64,000 nucleotides of DNA, taken from NCBI RefSeq assembly GCF_016863015.1, contig NZ_BOOB01000007.1, forward strand, positions 62,001 to 126,000. Direction: 5' to 3'. Source of the DNA: Microbispora amethystogenes (lineage in GTDB: Bacteria > Actinomycetota > Actinomycetes > Streptosporangiales > Streptosporangiaceae). Made by a program: the position numbers and the translations under genes. Below, piece by piece: positions 56,703 through 64,000 of the stretch (position 1 is the stretch's first letter; each line of letters begins with the position of its first letter). The notes under the pieces were generated by a model. The model was not told where the DNA came from. It ran no database searches and saw nothing but the letters and a program-made list of their open reading frames with translations.

Positions 56703-57463
56703 GTGGTGCTCCACGCCAGTAGGGCCGTCGCCGCGGCGAGGCAGGGAAGGATAGCGGCCGTCCCCCAGTCTCGCCCAGACGCCGATATATCCCTAATCGT
56801 CGGCATCTCGCCGGTGTAGCCCCGGCTCAGCATGGCGAGGTGGACCCGCTCCCCCCGCTCGTACGCCCGGATGAACAGGGCGCCCGCCGACTTCGCCAGC
56901 ACCGGGGCCTGCCGCAGGTCACGGGCGACGAATCCGCGCGACTCGCGGGCGACCCGCATGCGCCGCATCTGGTCGAGGATCACGTCGAGGTAGCGCAGCA
57001 TGAACGTCGCGATCTGCACGAGCAGCCGGGGCAGCCGCAGCCGTTCGGCGCCGAGCAGCATCATGCGGGGCTCGGTCGTGGCCGCGAGCAGGATCGAGGC
57101 GGCCACCCCCAGCGTCGCCTTGGCGAGGATGTTCCAGGCGGCCCACAGGCCGGGGAGGCTGAGCGACATCCCGAGCACCTGCACCCGCTCACCGGTGCCG
57201 ATGACCGGGATCGCGAGGGCGAACAGCACGAACGGCACCTCGATCACCATCCGCCGCGCGATCGCGCCCGCGGGCACCCGCGCGGCCACCGCGACCGCGG
57301 CCAGCAGCAGCGCGTGGACGGCGAACGCCCAGAAACGCTCGCGCGGCGTGGCGACCACGCACACCGCGAACGCCACGACCGCCACCAGCTTGCACTGGGG
57401 CGGCAGCCGGTGGACGGGCGTGTCGGCGGGCCGGTAGATCGGATGATGGTGCCCGGCGCTCAT
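56699..57463 (-). CDS. cbiQ: ECF-type metal transporter transmembrane subunit (CbiQ/NikQ)
   Basis: 254 aa membrane protein with 5-6 helices. The CbiQ signature lies in the cytoplasmic coupling helices (MRRMRVARESRGF and ERGERVHLAMLSRGYTGEMP). The Arg/Gly pairs at those places contact the ATPase. It is coupled to cbiO and follows the substrate-binding fusion protein after about 215 nt that hold no confident gene. Confidence 0.9.
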   Translation of the reverse strand: MSAGHHHPIYRPADTPVHRLPPQCKLVAVVAFAVCVVATPRERFWAFAVHALLLAAVAVAARVPAGAIARRMVIEVPFVLFALAIPVIGTGERVQVLGMSLSLPGLWAAWNILAKATLGVAASILLAATTEPRMMLLGAERLRLPRLLVQIATFMLRYLDVILDQMRRMRVARESRGFVARDLRQAPVLAKSAGALFIRAYERGERVHLAMLSRGYTGEMPTIRDISASGRDWGTAAILPCLAAATALLAWSTT

Positions 57464-57678
57464 CCGGCGCCCATCACTGCGTGCCCGACTTGGCGCCTGA
57501 GTTCGCGCCTGAGTTCGCGCCCGACTTCACACTCGACTTCGCGCTCACACTGCCATGATGGCCGACCCGCCGCCGCCCTCCGCGCACCCGAGGGGCGGCG
57601 GGGCTCGTGGAGGAGCTCACGCGAGAGCTCGCAGGGTGCGGTGCTCGCGAGAGGGCTCACCGGACGCTGGAGCAGGGC

Positions 57679-58728
57679 TCACGGGGCCCCGGCGGGCGTC
57701 ACGCCGCCGGTCAGCCGCCGGCGTCGCCGGACCGCGTAGAACACCCCGCCGCCGGCCGCGACCGTCAGCGCGACGCCCGCGACCCCGGCCAGCCCGCCGG
57801 AGAGCCGCTGGTCGCTCAGGCCCTTCACGGAGTATCCGGCCAACGGGGCGTCCTCCGCCGCGTGCGGCTTCTCCTGCGCGCTCAGCCCCTTGTCGGACGC
57901 CACCTTCTCCAGCCCGTCGGGGGCGCTGGAGGCGTAGAACGACACGACGCCGGCCAGCAGCACGGCCACGATCACGCCGCCCGCCAGGACCGGACGCAGG
58001 CCGATCCCCGCCGGGGGCGCCTCGGCGGGCCGCCCGCCGACCTCGACCTCCCCCTCGGCCGTACGCAGCACCAGCGGCGCGGCCGTCCCGCGCGCGCCGT
58101 AGACGAGGTCGGGCCGTACGGCCAGCACGCTGCTCACGGTGAGCGCGGTGATGAGGCCCTCCCCCAGGCCGATGAGCACGTGGACGCCGCCCATCGCGGC
58201 GGCCACCGTGCCCAGGTCGATCGGCGCGGTGCCGCCGAGCCAGAACAGGACCGTGAAGACGAGCGCCGCGGCGGGCACCGAGACCAGCGCGGCCAGGAAC
58301 GACGCGGCCACCAGCGTGCCGCGCCCGCGTGGGCCGGTCCGGGTGACCAGCCGGAACACCGCCCAGCCGACGACCGAGGTGACGATCGCCATGAGCGTGA
58401 TGTTGACCCCGAGGGCGGTCAGCCCGCCGTCGGCGAAGAAGAACCCCTGGACGAGCAGCACGACCGCGACGCACAGCACGGCGGTGTACGGCCCGACGAG
58501 TATCGCGGCCAGCGCCCCGCCGAGCAGGTGGCCACTGGTGCCCGCGGCGACCGGGAAGTTGAGCATCTGCGCCGCGAAGACGAACGCGGCCACCAGGCCC
58601 GCCATGGGAGCGGTGCGGTCGTCGAGCTCCCGCCGGGCGCCCCGCAGGCACACGGCCACGCCGGCCGCCGCGAAGACGCCGGCGCCGACGGACACGGGAA
58701 CGTCGAAAAACCCATCGGGTACGTGCAC
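57679..58728 (-). CDS. cbiM: CbiM/NikM-N fusion, substrate-binding component of an ECF metal transporter
   Basis: 349 aa. The GTG at 58728 was chosen because AGAGGGG lies seven bases upstream and because it gives Met1-His2 (MHVPDGF). In CbiM/NikM Met1, His2 and His67 hold the metal; His67 is present here (GTSGHLLGG). The CbiM part (about 1-215) has seven hydrophobic helices; the C-terminal part (about 245-345, with SAPDGLEKVA and two helices) is CbiN/NikN fused on. A Nur-like box upstream suggests nickel. Confidence 0.9.
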   Translation of the reverse strand: MHVPDGFFDVPVSVGAGVFAAAGVAVCLRGARRELDDRTAPMAGLVAAFVFAAQMLNFPVAAGTSGHLLGGALAAILVGPYTAVLCVAVVLLVQGFFFADGGLTALGVNITLMAIVTSVVGWAVFRLVTRTGPRGRGTLVAASFLAALVSVPAAALVFTVLFWLGGTAPIDLGTVAAAMGGVHVLIGLGEGLITALTVSSVLAVRPDLVYGARGTAAPLVLRTAEGEVEVGGRPAEAPPAGIGLRPVLAGGVIVAVLLAGVVSFYASSAPDGLEKVASDKGLSAQEKPHAAEDAPLAGYSVKGLSDQRLSGGLAGVAGVALTVAAGGGVFYAVRRRRRLTGGVTPAGAP

Positions 58729-58786
58729 GATCAAACCCCTCTGAAACGGGCGAATCTCGATCCCACTTTAGAGCACGGGGTTGTAG

Positions 58787-58803
58787 TTGCAACTAATTCG
58801 CAA
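58787..58803. promoter_or_regulatory. Nur-like box upstream of the metal transporter
   Basis: TTGCAA-CTAAT-TCGCAA on the plus strand (TTGCGA-ATTAG-TTGCAA on the minus strand), one mismatch from the nickel-uptake-regulator consensus TTGCAA-N5-TTGCAA described in Streptomyces. It lies 59-75 bp before the transporter start, next to the end of the glycosyltransferase gene. Confidence 0.6.
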
Positions 58804-60798
58804 TTAGCGCCGACGCAGGGCCCGGACCGCCCGCTTGACCATGGTCAGCGGGGTGTCCACGCGCACCGACAGGCTGAGCCGCCGGTTGACCGCCGTCGCG
58901 TACGGCCTGGCCGTCCACCGCATCGGCCCCTGCCACCACCGCATCGTCCGGGCGGGCGCGTCCATGGCGGCCACCTTGACCGGGAGGCGCACCGGCGGCC
59001 CGCCGAGGTCGAGTTCGAGGTAGGCGTCCCAGGTGCCGGGCCGCGGGACGTCCGTCTCGGCCGCGAATCCCTCGGGCGAGACGGCCGCGGCGCGCTCCCG
59101 GTGCTCCTGTCCCGATCCCCGCTCGCGCCACACCAGCTGCCGTACGGCCGGGGCCGCGGGCTCCTCGCCGACCCGCACCCGCCCCTCGATCAGCAGCCGC
59201 CCGGCCCGCCGACGGGCCCGGGTCAGCCGTGCGGCGGCCGGGACCCTGACCGCGTGTCCTCCGGCGTCGATCGACAGGTGTCCGAGCGACAAGGTGCCGT
59301 GCGACCGGGTGAGGAAGGGCGCCACGGCGACGCCGTTCACCAGGCGCGGGCCCGGGACGCCCACGTCCGGGTCGCGGCTGGAGCCGAACCGGGCCGGTCT
59401 GCGCACGCCCTCGCACTCGACGAACACGTGGACGTCCCACACGCCCGGGGGCAACGCGGTCACGTCGACCACGGTGGTGAAGGAGCCGGCGGCGTGGTGC
59501 GCGGGGAGCGCCCGTTCCTCCCCTGAGAGACGCTCACGCAGCACCAGCCCCACGACCCCGCCCAAACCACCCCGGCCCGGCCCGGCGACGCCCGGAGCGG
59601 GGGCGCCCGGAGCGGGGGTGGAGGACGCGACGACGGCCGGCGTGGGGTCCGGTGGTGCGGATGCGAGGGCCTCGGGGGCGGGGGCGTCGGAGGCGGGGGC
59701 GTCGGAGGCGGGGGCGCCGTGGGCGGATGGTTCGGCCAGGCAGGCGTGCCCGCCGACCAGCAGGTGATCGCCGTGCCACGTGACGGCGGTCAGCCGATGG
59801 CGCAGCGGCGCGGCCTCGACCCGCGCGAGCCGCACGAGACGGGCGGTGTCGTCGAGCGCGGCGAGCCTGGCGGCGTCCATGTCGTCGAGGGCGGCGCGCA
59901 CGCCGGGCGTCAGCCACTGGCCGCAGATGTCGGCCACCTCGACGGCGATCTTCTCGCGGTCCGCCTCGTCCGCGGCCAGGAACGGCGCCCCCAGCCGGGC
60001 CAGCACGTCGCGGCGCAGATGCCGCAGGAGCAGCCGGTCGCGCAGCGCGCCGGGCGGCACGTGCCGTGCCATCACCTCGATCGGCGTGCGGACCAGCCGC
60101 AGCCGGGTCAGCGGGTCGGCCGCGCATCCCGGTACAACGCTCTCCGCTCCGGAGGGCTCTCCCACGGCTTCGGCCTGGTAGCAGTCGTGATCGGCCACCA
60201 CCGAGACGACCCGGGCGTGGCAGTAGGCGTGCACGGTGAAGGTCATGTCCTCGCCGGTCCGCTGGGTCTCGTCGAAGCGGAGGGCGTGCCGTTCCAGGAA
60301 GGTCCGGCGGAAGAGCTTGAAGCAGGTCAGGTCGTCGTAGACGGCGGCTAAGGAGGCCCGGTCGGCGCTGTCCCGCAGCCCGTCGCGAGCGCCGGAGACC
60401 CGTCCCACGACGACGTCCGAGCCGTTCCGGTCGGCCGCGGCGACCAGGGGCGCCAACGCGTCCGGCGCGAGACGGTCCCCGGCGTCGCAGAAGAAGACGT
60501 ACCGCCCGGCCGCGCTGGCGAGCCCTCTGTTGCGGGCGCCGCCCGGGGTGCAGGGGTGGCGGTCGTGGATCACGGTGATCAGCCGCGGATGGCAGGCGGC
60601 GTAGAGGTCGAGCAGCTCACGGGTCCCGTCGCGGGACCCGCCGTCCACGACCACGATCTCCTTCGCGACGCGCTGGACCAGCAGCGAGGTGAGGCAGCGG
60701 TCGACGGACGCCCGGCAGTTGTACGCCGGGACGACGACGCTGACGTCGATCCGCCCGTGGGGCCCCCGGCCGACGCGCCGGTCACTCTCCGTGTCCAT
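58804..60798 (-). CDS. Family 2 glycosyltransferase with C-terminal accessory domains
   Basis: 664 aa. The GT-A domain (about 17-230) has VSVVVPAYNCRASVDRCLTS, VVVDGGSRDGTRELL, GGARNRGLASAAGRYVFF and CDAGD in place of a classical DxD, then GEDMTFTVHAY. A helical part, an Ala/Pro-rich linker (about 355-410) and beta-sandwich domains at the C-terminus (DVHVFVECEG, LSLGHLSIDAGGHAVRVP) follow. This layout resembles wall-teichoic-acid type polymer glycosyltransferases (TarS-like). Donor and acceptor unknown. ATG 60798. Confidence 0.83.
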   Translation of the reverse strand: MDTESDRRVGRGPHGRIDVSVVVPAYNCRASVDRCLTSLLVQRVAKEIVVVDGGSRDGTRELLDLYAACHPRLITVIHDRHPCTPGGARNRGLASAAGRYVFFCDAGDRLAPDALAPLVAAADRNGSDVVVGRVSGARDGLRDSADRASLAAVYDDLTCFKLFRRTFLERHALRFDETQRTGEDMTFTVHAYCHARVVSVVADHDCYQAEAVGEPSGAESVVPGCAADPLTRLRLVRTPIEVMARHVPPGALRDRLLLRHLRRDVLARLGAPFLAADEADREKIAVEVADICGQWLTPGVRAALDDMDAARLAALDDTARLVRLARVEAAPLRHRLTAVTWHGDHLLVGGHACLAEPSAHGAPASDAPASDAPAPEALASAPPDPTPAVVASSTPAPGAPAPGVAGPGRGGLGGVVGLVLRERLSGEERALPAHHAAGSFTTVVDVTALPPGVWDVHVFVECEGVRRPARFGSSRDPDVGVPGPRLVNGVAVAPFLTRSHGTLSLGHLSIDAGGHAVRVPAAARLTRARRRAGRLLIEGRVRVGEEPAAPAVRQLVWRERGSGQEHRERAAAVSPEGFAAETDVPRPGTWDAYLELDLGGPPVRLPVKVAAMDAPARTMRWWQGPMRWTARPYATAVNRRLSLSVRVDTPLTMVKRAVRALRRR

Positions 60799-60977
60799 CG
60801 CCTATCATTATGTGCCCCTGACCCTCGCGAACAGCGCCTGAACCGTTCGACCGGCGCGTCACGCCTTGCCGGGGACGGAACCGCAGGATCAAGGAGGGGA
60901 ACCGGCCGTCGATCTGCCGCCGGTCGCGGCATAGGTTGTCTGGAGTTCCAGCCAACTGACGGCAAAGGCAGGTCACT

Positions 60978-61199
60978 GTGACTCACGAGCTCAGTCACGA
61001 GCGGTTCGAGACCCTCAAGCGTGAATTCGACGCGATCGACCGCGACGGCGACGGCTTCATCACCGAGGCGGAGTTGCTCTCCTACTTCCCCGGCCTGCCG
61101 CCGGAGGCGATCGCCGCACTGGACCGGGTCGCCGACGTGGACGCCGACGGCCGGTTCTCGCTGGAGGAGTTCGTCCGCCTGGCCGGCGCCCGCGACTGA
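60978..61199 (+). CDS. EF-hand calcium-binding protein
   Basis: 73 aa, GTG start with AGGCAGG upstream. Two EF-hand loops with correct ligand spacing: DRDGDGFITEAE (21-32) and DVDADGRFSLEE (53-64). The first hand is complete, the second also has the final Glu. Small calmodulin-like proteins of this kind are common in streptomycetes and relatives. No signal peptide, so cytosolic. Confidence 0.88.
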   Translation: MTHELSHERFETLKREFDAIDRDGDGFITEAELLSYFPGLPPEAIAALDRVADVDADGRFSLEEFVRLAGARD

Positions 61200-61217
61200 G
61201 ACGCCAACATCAGGAAA

Positions 61218-61266
61218 TTGCGCGTTCCGCAAATTTGCCTTTTGCGCATCTTTGCGGGACGCGCAA
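61218..61266. promoter_or_regulatory. Duplicated TetR operator TTGCG-N5-CGCAA
   Basis: Two palindromes, TTGCGCGTTCCGCAA (61218-61232) and TTGCGGGACGCGCAA (61252-61266), lie 34 bp centre to centre. They are inverted relative to each other with one mismatch. Further TTGCG half-sites lie between them. They lie directly upstream of the TetR start. Confidence 0.65.
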
Positions 61267-61285
61267 GTAGTTGTATGGTGGTCCT

Positions 61286-61918
61286 GTGAGCGGGGATGAC
61301 GGGCGCCCGGGGCTGCGCGAGCGCAAGAAGCAGGAGACGCGCATCGCGCTGAGCTGGGCGGCGATCCGGCTCGTCGTGGAGCGCGGGCTGGAGAACGTCC
61401 GGGTGGAGGACATCGCCGCGGAGGCCGGCGTGGCTCCGCGCACGTTCAACAACTACTTCTCCAGCAAGGGCGAGGCGATCGCCGCCAGGCACCTCGAACG
61501 CACCCGCATGATCGCGCAGGAGCTGCGCCGCCGCCCGGCGTCGGAGCCCCTGTGGGAGGCCATCACGAGCGCCGTGATCACCCAGCTCGCGATGGGTGCG
61601 GACTACGACGACCGGCGGCCGGACCAGCAGTGGCAGGCCGGCATCCGGCTCATGATCAGCGAGCCCTCGCTGCAGGGCGAGATGCTCAGGGCGAGTGCCA
61701 TCGCCGAGAACGAGCTGGCCGCCGCGATCGCCGAGCGGACCGGCACCGATGTCGACCACGACCTCTACCCACGCCTGGTGGCGGGCGCGGCGGGGGCCGC
61801 GATCAGGGTGGCGATGGACCAGTGGCTGCGGGCCTCCCCGCCGGTGCCTGTCCGGCCGCTGATCGAGGACGCGCTCGGCCGGCTCGCCGCCGGTCTGCCC
61901 GAACCCCGATCGTCGTAG
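61286..61918 (+). CDS. TetR-family transcriptional regulator
   Basis: 210 aa from GTG 61286. N-terminal HTH: LRERKKQETRIALSWAAIRL, VEDIAAEAGVAPRTFNNYFS. The C-terminal domain is of the TetR_C_17-like type with DYDDRRPDQQWQAGIRLMIS. It lies 208 nt before a FAD monooxygenase gene on the same strand and next to the duplicated palindrome; probably autoregulated and controlling that gene. Confidence 0.88.
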   Translation: MSGDDGRPGLRERKKQETRIALSWAAIRLVVERGLENVRVEDIAAEAGVAPRTFNNYFSSKGEAIAARHLERTRMIAQELRRRPASEPLWEAITSAVITQLAMGADYDDRRPDQQWQAGIRLMISEPSLQGEMLRASAIAENELAAAIAERTGTDVDHDLYPRLVAGAAGAAIRVAMDQWLRASPPVPVRPLIEDALGRLAAGLPEPRSS

Positions 61919-62044
61919 TCGTCACCGGCGGCCCGCGGGCCGCCGGACCTCACCGATTCAGTTCCTGAGGAACGGCCGTTCTCCGTGTGACTGACGTGCC
62001 ATGTCTTCGGCACGCGGCCGTTCGTTTCCTGATCCGCCCGACCG

Positions 62045-62103
62045 GGCACCGGCGTCTGCCGGTGCCGCCGGTTGATTCGTCGTGCCCGGAATCTCCGGGC
62101 ACG
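62045..62103 (+). promoter_or_regulatory. Two hairpins in the leader of the FAD monooxygenase gene
   Basis: GGCACCGGC-GTCT-GCCGGTGCC (62045-62066) and CGTGCCCGGA-ATC-TCCGGGCACG (62081-62103) are perfect stems of 9 and 10 bp, ending 11 nt before the SD AAGGAGG. A third palindrome lies at 61925-61946 (11-bp arms). They may act as terminator of tetR, operator or RNA attenuator. Confidence 0.45.
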
Positions 62104-62126
62104 CCCGGAAACCAAGGAGGACCACC

Positions 62127-63689
62127 ATGACCGTCGACGTCGTGATCGCCGGAGCCGGGCCGAACGGGCTGATGCTCGCCTGCGAGCTGAGCCTGGGCGG
62201 CGTACGGCCGATCGTGCTGGAGCGCCTGCCGGACGACACCAAGGAGAACCGGGCCAACGGGCTGGTCGGCCAGGTCGTGCGGGCCCTCGACCGGCGCGGC
62301 CTGTACGAGCGCCTCACCGGCGGCACCGAGCCGCCCCGGCCGAGCCCGGCCTTCGTCTTCGGCGCGATGCCCCTGGATCTGGGCAGGCTCGACGACAACC
62401 CGATGTACGGGCTGGCGGTGCCGCAGCGCCGGGTGGAGCAGGTCCTGGAGGAGCGTGCCCGGGAACTCGGCGTGCGGATCCGCCGGGGGCACGACCTGAC
62501 GGGGCTCGCCCAGGACGAGGACGGGGTCACCGTGGAGATCACCGGCCCGGAGGGCCCCTACACGCTGCGTACCCGGTTCCTCGTCGGCGCGGACGGCGGA
62601 CGCAGCCGCGTCCGCAAGCTGTGCGGCATCGGCTTCCCCGGAGTGACCAGGGACGACTCGGTCTCCATCGGCGCGCACGTCACCGTGCCGGCGGAACTGG
62701 TCGACGCGGCCACCGGCGGGCTGAACGTCCCCGGTTACGGGCTGATCCCCCCATTCATGCACCACCGCACCGATCACGGCCTGTTCGTGTACGCGCCGTT
62801 CCCCACCGGAACGCTCGTGAACACCACGGAGTGGGACCGGGACGGCGGCGGCGACGAGCCGCCGACGCTGGACGACCTGCGGGAGAGCGTGCGCCGAGTG
62901 CTCGGCGCCGACCTGCCGCTCGGCCCGCCGGCCGGGGACGGCCCGCACCTGCTGCGCCGGCTGAGCGGCGGCAACACCCGCCTGGCCGAGCGGTTCCGGG
63001 ACCGCCGCGTGCTGCTGGTCGGCGACGCCGCCCACGTGCACAGCGCGATCGGCGGTCCCGGCCTCAACCTGGGTCTCCAGGACACGATCAACCTGGGGTG
63101 GAAACTCGCCGCCGAGATCCGCGGCTGGGCGCCGCCCGGCCTGCTCGACACGTACGAGACAGAGCGGCGGCCGGCCGCCGAGCGCGTCGTCATGCACACG
63201 CAGGCCCAGTCGGCGCTGATCGCACCCGGGCCGGAGGTCACCGCGCTCCGTGCGCTGTTCACCGAGTTGCTGCGGGACGAGCGGACCACCAAGCACATCG
63301 CCGACCTGATGTCCGGCGCCGACATCAGGTATGACCTCGGCGGGGGCCATCCCCTCACCGGCCGGCTCGCCCCCGACCTCACGCTGGAGACGGAGACCGG
63401 CCCCGTACGGCTGGCCGAGCTGACCAGGACGGCCCGCCCGCTGCTCCTGGATCTGACCCCCGACGCGGCACTGGCCGGGGCGCTGGAGGGCCGGCGCGAC
63501 CGCGTCGACCTCGTCACCGGCCTCGTCACCGGCAGGGCGGGCGGGGACGCCCCCGCCGCGCTGCTCGTCCGGCCGGACTGCTACGTGGCCTGGGCCTCCG
63601 ACTCGCCCCGCCCCGACGACAAGGAGCGCGACGCTCTGCGCGCGGCCCTGACCGCCGCGTTCGGCGCCCCCTCCGGCGCCGGGGCCTGA
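62127..63689 (+). CDS. FAD-dependent aromatic monooxygenase (RdmE/PgaE/Rox-like)
   Basis: 520 aa, ATG 62127 with SD AAGGAGG. FAD motif DVVIAGAGPNGLMLACELSL; the DG motif is VGADGGRSRVRKLC; second FAD motif VLLVGDAAHVHSAIGGPGLN, then LGLQDTINLGWKLAAEI; C-terminal thioredoxin-like domain ends LLVRPDCYVAWASD. This class hydroxylates polyketides or inactivates antibiotics such as rifampicin or tetracycline. The adjacent TetR suggests induction by the substrate. Substrate unknown. Confidence 0.9.
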   Translation: MTVDVVIAGAGPNGLMLACELSLGGVRPIVLERLPDDTKENRANGLVGQVVRALDRRGLYERLTGGTEPPRPSPAFVFGAMPLDLGRLDDNPMYGLAVPQRRVEQVLEERARELGVRIRRGHDLTGLAQDEDGVTVEITGPEGPYTLRTRFLVGADGGRSRVRKLCGIGFPGVTRDDSVSIGAHVTVPAELVDAATGGLNVPGYGLIPPFMHHRTDHGLFVYAPFPTGTLVNTTEWDRDGGGDEPPTLDDLRESVRRVLGADLPLGPPAGDGPHLLRRLSGGNTRLAERFRDRRVLLVGDAAHVHSAIGGPGLNLGLQDTINLGWKLAAEIRGWAPPGLLDTYETERRPAAERVVMHTQAQSALIAPGPEVTALRALFTELLRDERTTKHIADLMSGADIRYDLGGGHPLTGRLAPDLTLETETGPVRLAELTRTARPLLLDLTPDAALAGALEGRRDRVDLVTGLVTGRAGGDAPAALLVRPDCYVAWASDSPRPDDKERDALRAALTAAFGAPSGAGA

Positions 63690-63701
63690 GCGGAGTGAGC
63701 G

Positions 63702-64000
63702 TCAGCCCGCGGCGCCGGACAGCTCGGGGTTCGGCTGCCGGATCGGGGTGAAGAACGCGGCGAGCGCGATCAGCAGGCAGGCCGCCCCGGCCAGCAGGCA
63801 GACCGCCGCCACCCCGTGACGCTGCGCGCCCCAGGTCAGCACGGCCGCCCCCGCCGGTCCGAGCGAGAAGTGGATGGTCCAGAAGGCGGAGGTGACCCTG
63901 CCGAGCAGGTGGTCGGGGGTGACCTGCTGACGCAGCGACATCGAGGCGATCCCGGCCACGCTGACACAGCCGAGGTAGACCGCGGCCGCCGCCGCGACCG
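63702..64000 (-). CDS. MFS transporter, C-terminal part (cut by window edge)
   Basis: About 98 C-terminal residues. Two hydrophobic helices are visible together with the motif IASMSLRQQVTPDHLLGRVT (a frequent pattern in the TM10-TM11 region of MFS_3/enterobactin exporter-like transporters), then FWTIHFSLGPAGAAVLTWGA and FTPIRQPNP at the end. The remaining part lies past 64000. Convergent with the monooxygenase gene; may export its product or substrate. Confidence 0.85.
   Translation of the reverse strand, partial: VAAAAAVYLGCVSVAGIASMSLRQQVTPDHLLGRVTSAFWTIHFSLGPAGAAVLTWGAQRHGVAAVCLLAGAACLLIALAAFFTPIRQPNPELSGAAG

Noticed and set aside
58729-58803. Cobalamin riboswitch before the metal transporter
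   Set aside because: Only about 75 nt separate the two genes, too short for the riboswitch, and no B12-box sequence is seen. A Nur-like box fits better.

Overview
The window is high-GC actinobacterial chromosome. The rpoC-rpoB / rplL-rplJ / rplA-rplK / nusG-secE / tRNA-Trp order, the LppX-type lipoprotein between rplJ and rplA, GTG/TTG starts, ECF sigma factors with membrane partners, and protein signatures (UdgX, IdeR-type DtxR, class F sortases) point to the Streptosporangiales (Streptosporangium / Microbispora / Nonomuraea relatives). The genus is not resolved from the sequence alone.

Layout. 1-12.4 kb (minus strand): core transcription/translation block rpoC (cut by the window start), rpoB with a long leader, two Mce-associated-type membrane proteins, rplL-rplJ with an L10 leader, a lipoprotein, rplA-rplK, nusG, secE, tRNA-Trp. 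12.6-17.5 kb: aminotransferase, a decayed AAA/DUF4143 gene next to IS-like repeats, a SigE-type sigma factor coupled to a PASTA membrane protein, adenosine deaminase, a 47-aa membrane protein. 17.8-22 kb: HTH-WD40 protein, a second sigma/membrane pair, and a solo IS605-family tnpB element inserted just upstream of that sigma gene. 22-30 kb: methyltransferase, two-component system, very-long-chain-type acyl-CoA dehydrogenase, two tiny peptide genes (one secreted), thiolase with an operator, an acidic repeat protein. 30.3-37 kb: two sortase cassettes. Two class F sortases each directly follow secreted proteins that share a Cys-containing N-terminal domain and a non-LPXTG C-terminal signal, TPxGGAxTG-membrane segment-Arg tail. 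37-46.5 kb: acyl-CoA dehydrogenase, FAD monooxygenase/TetR divergon, PAS-GAF-PP2C-ATPase regulator, DtxR/IdeR, UdgX-type uracil-DNA glycosylase, PdxH, citrate synthase. 46.5-53.7 kb: a 917-aa membrane-anchored solute-binding fusion, serC, a third sigma/membrane pair, rhomboid protease, collagen-like secreted protein. 53.9-64 kb: enoyl-CoA hydratase/SDR pair, STAS protein, an ECF-type nickel/cobalt transporter (MN fusion, Q, O) with a Nur-like box, a GT2 glycosyltransferase, EF-hand protein, TetR with a duplicated operator, FAD monooxygenase, and the end of an MFS transporter (cut by the window end).

The strongest candidate for an under-described system is the 30.3-37 kb region: paired sortases and substrates with a shared atypical sorting signal. 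Other items worth following are the UdgX hallmark residues, the solute-binding fusion protein, the Nur-like box upstream of the metal transporter, the secreted 22-residue Cys/aromatic peptide and several near-perfect operator palindromes. All function calls are from reading the protein sequences; no database search was possible.
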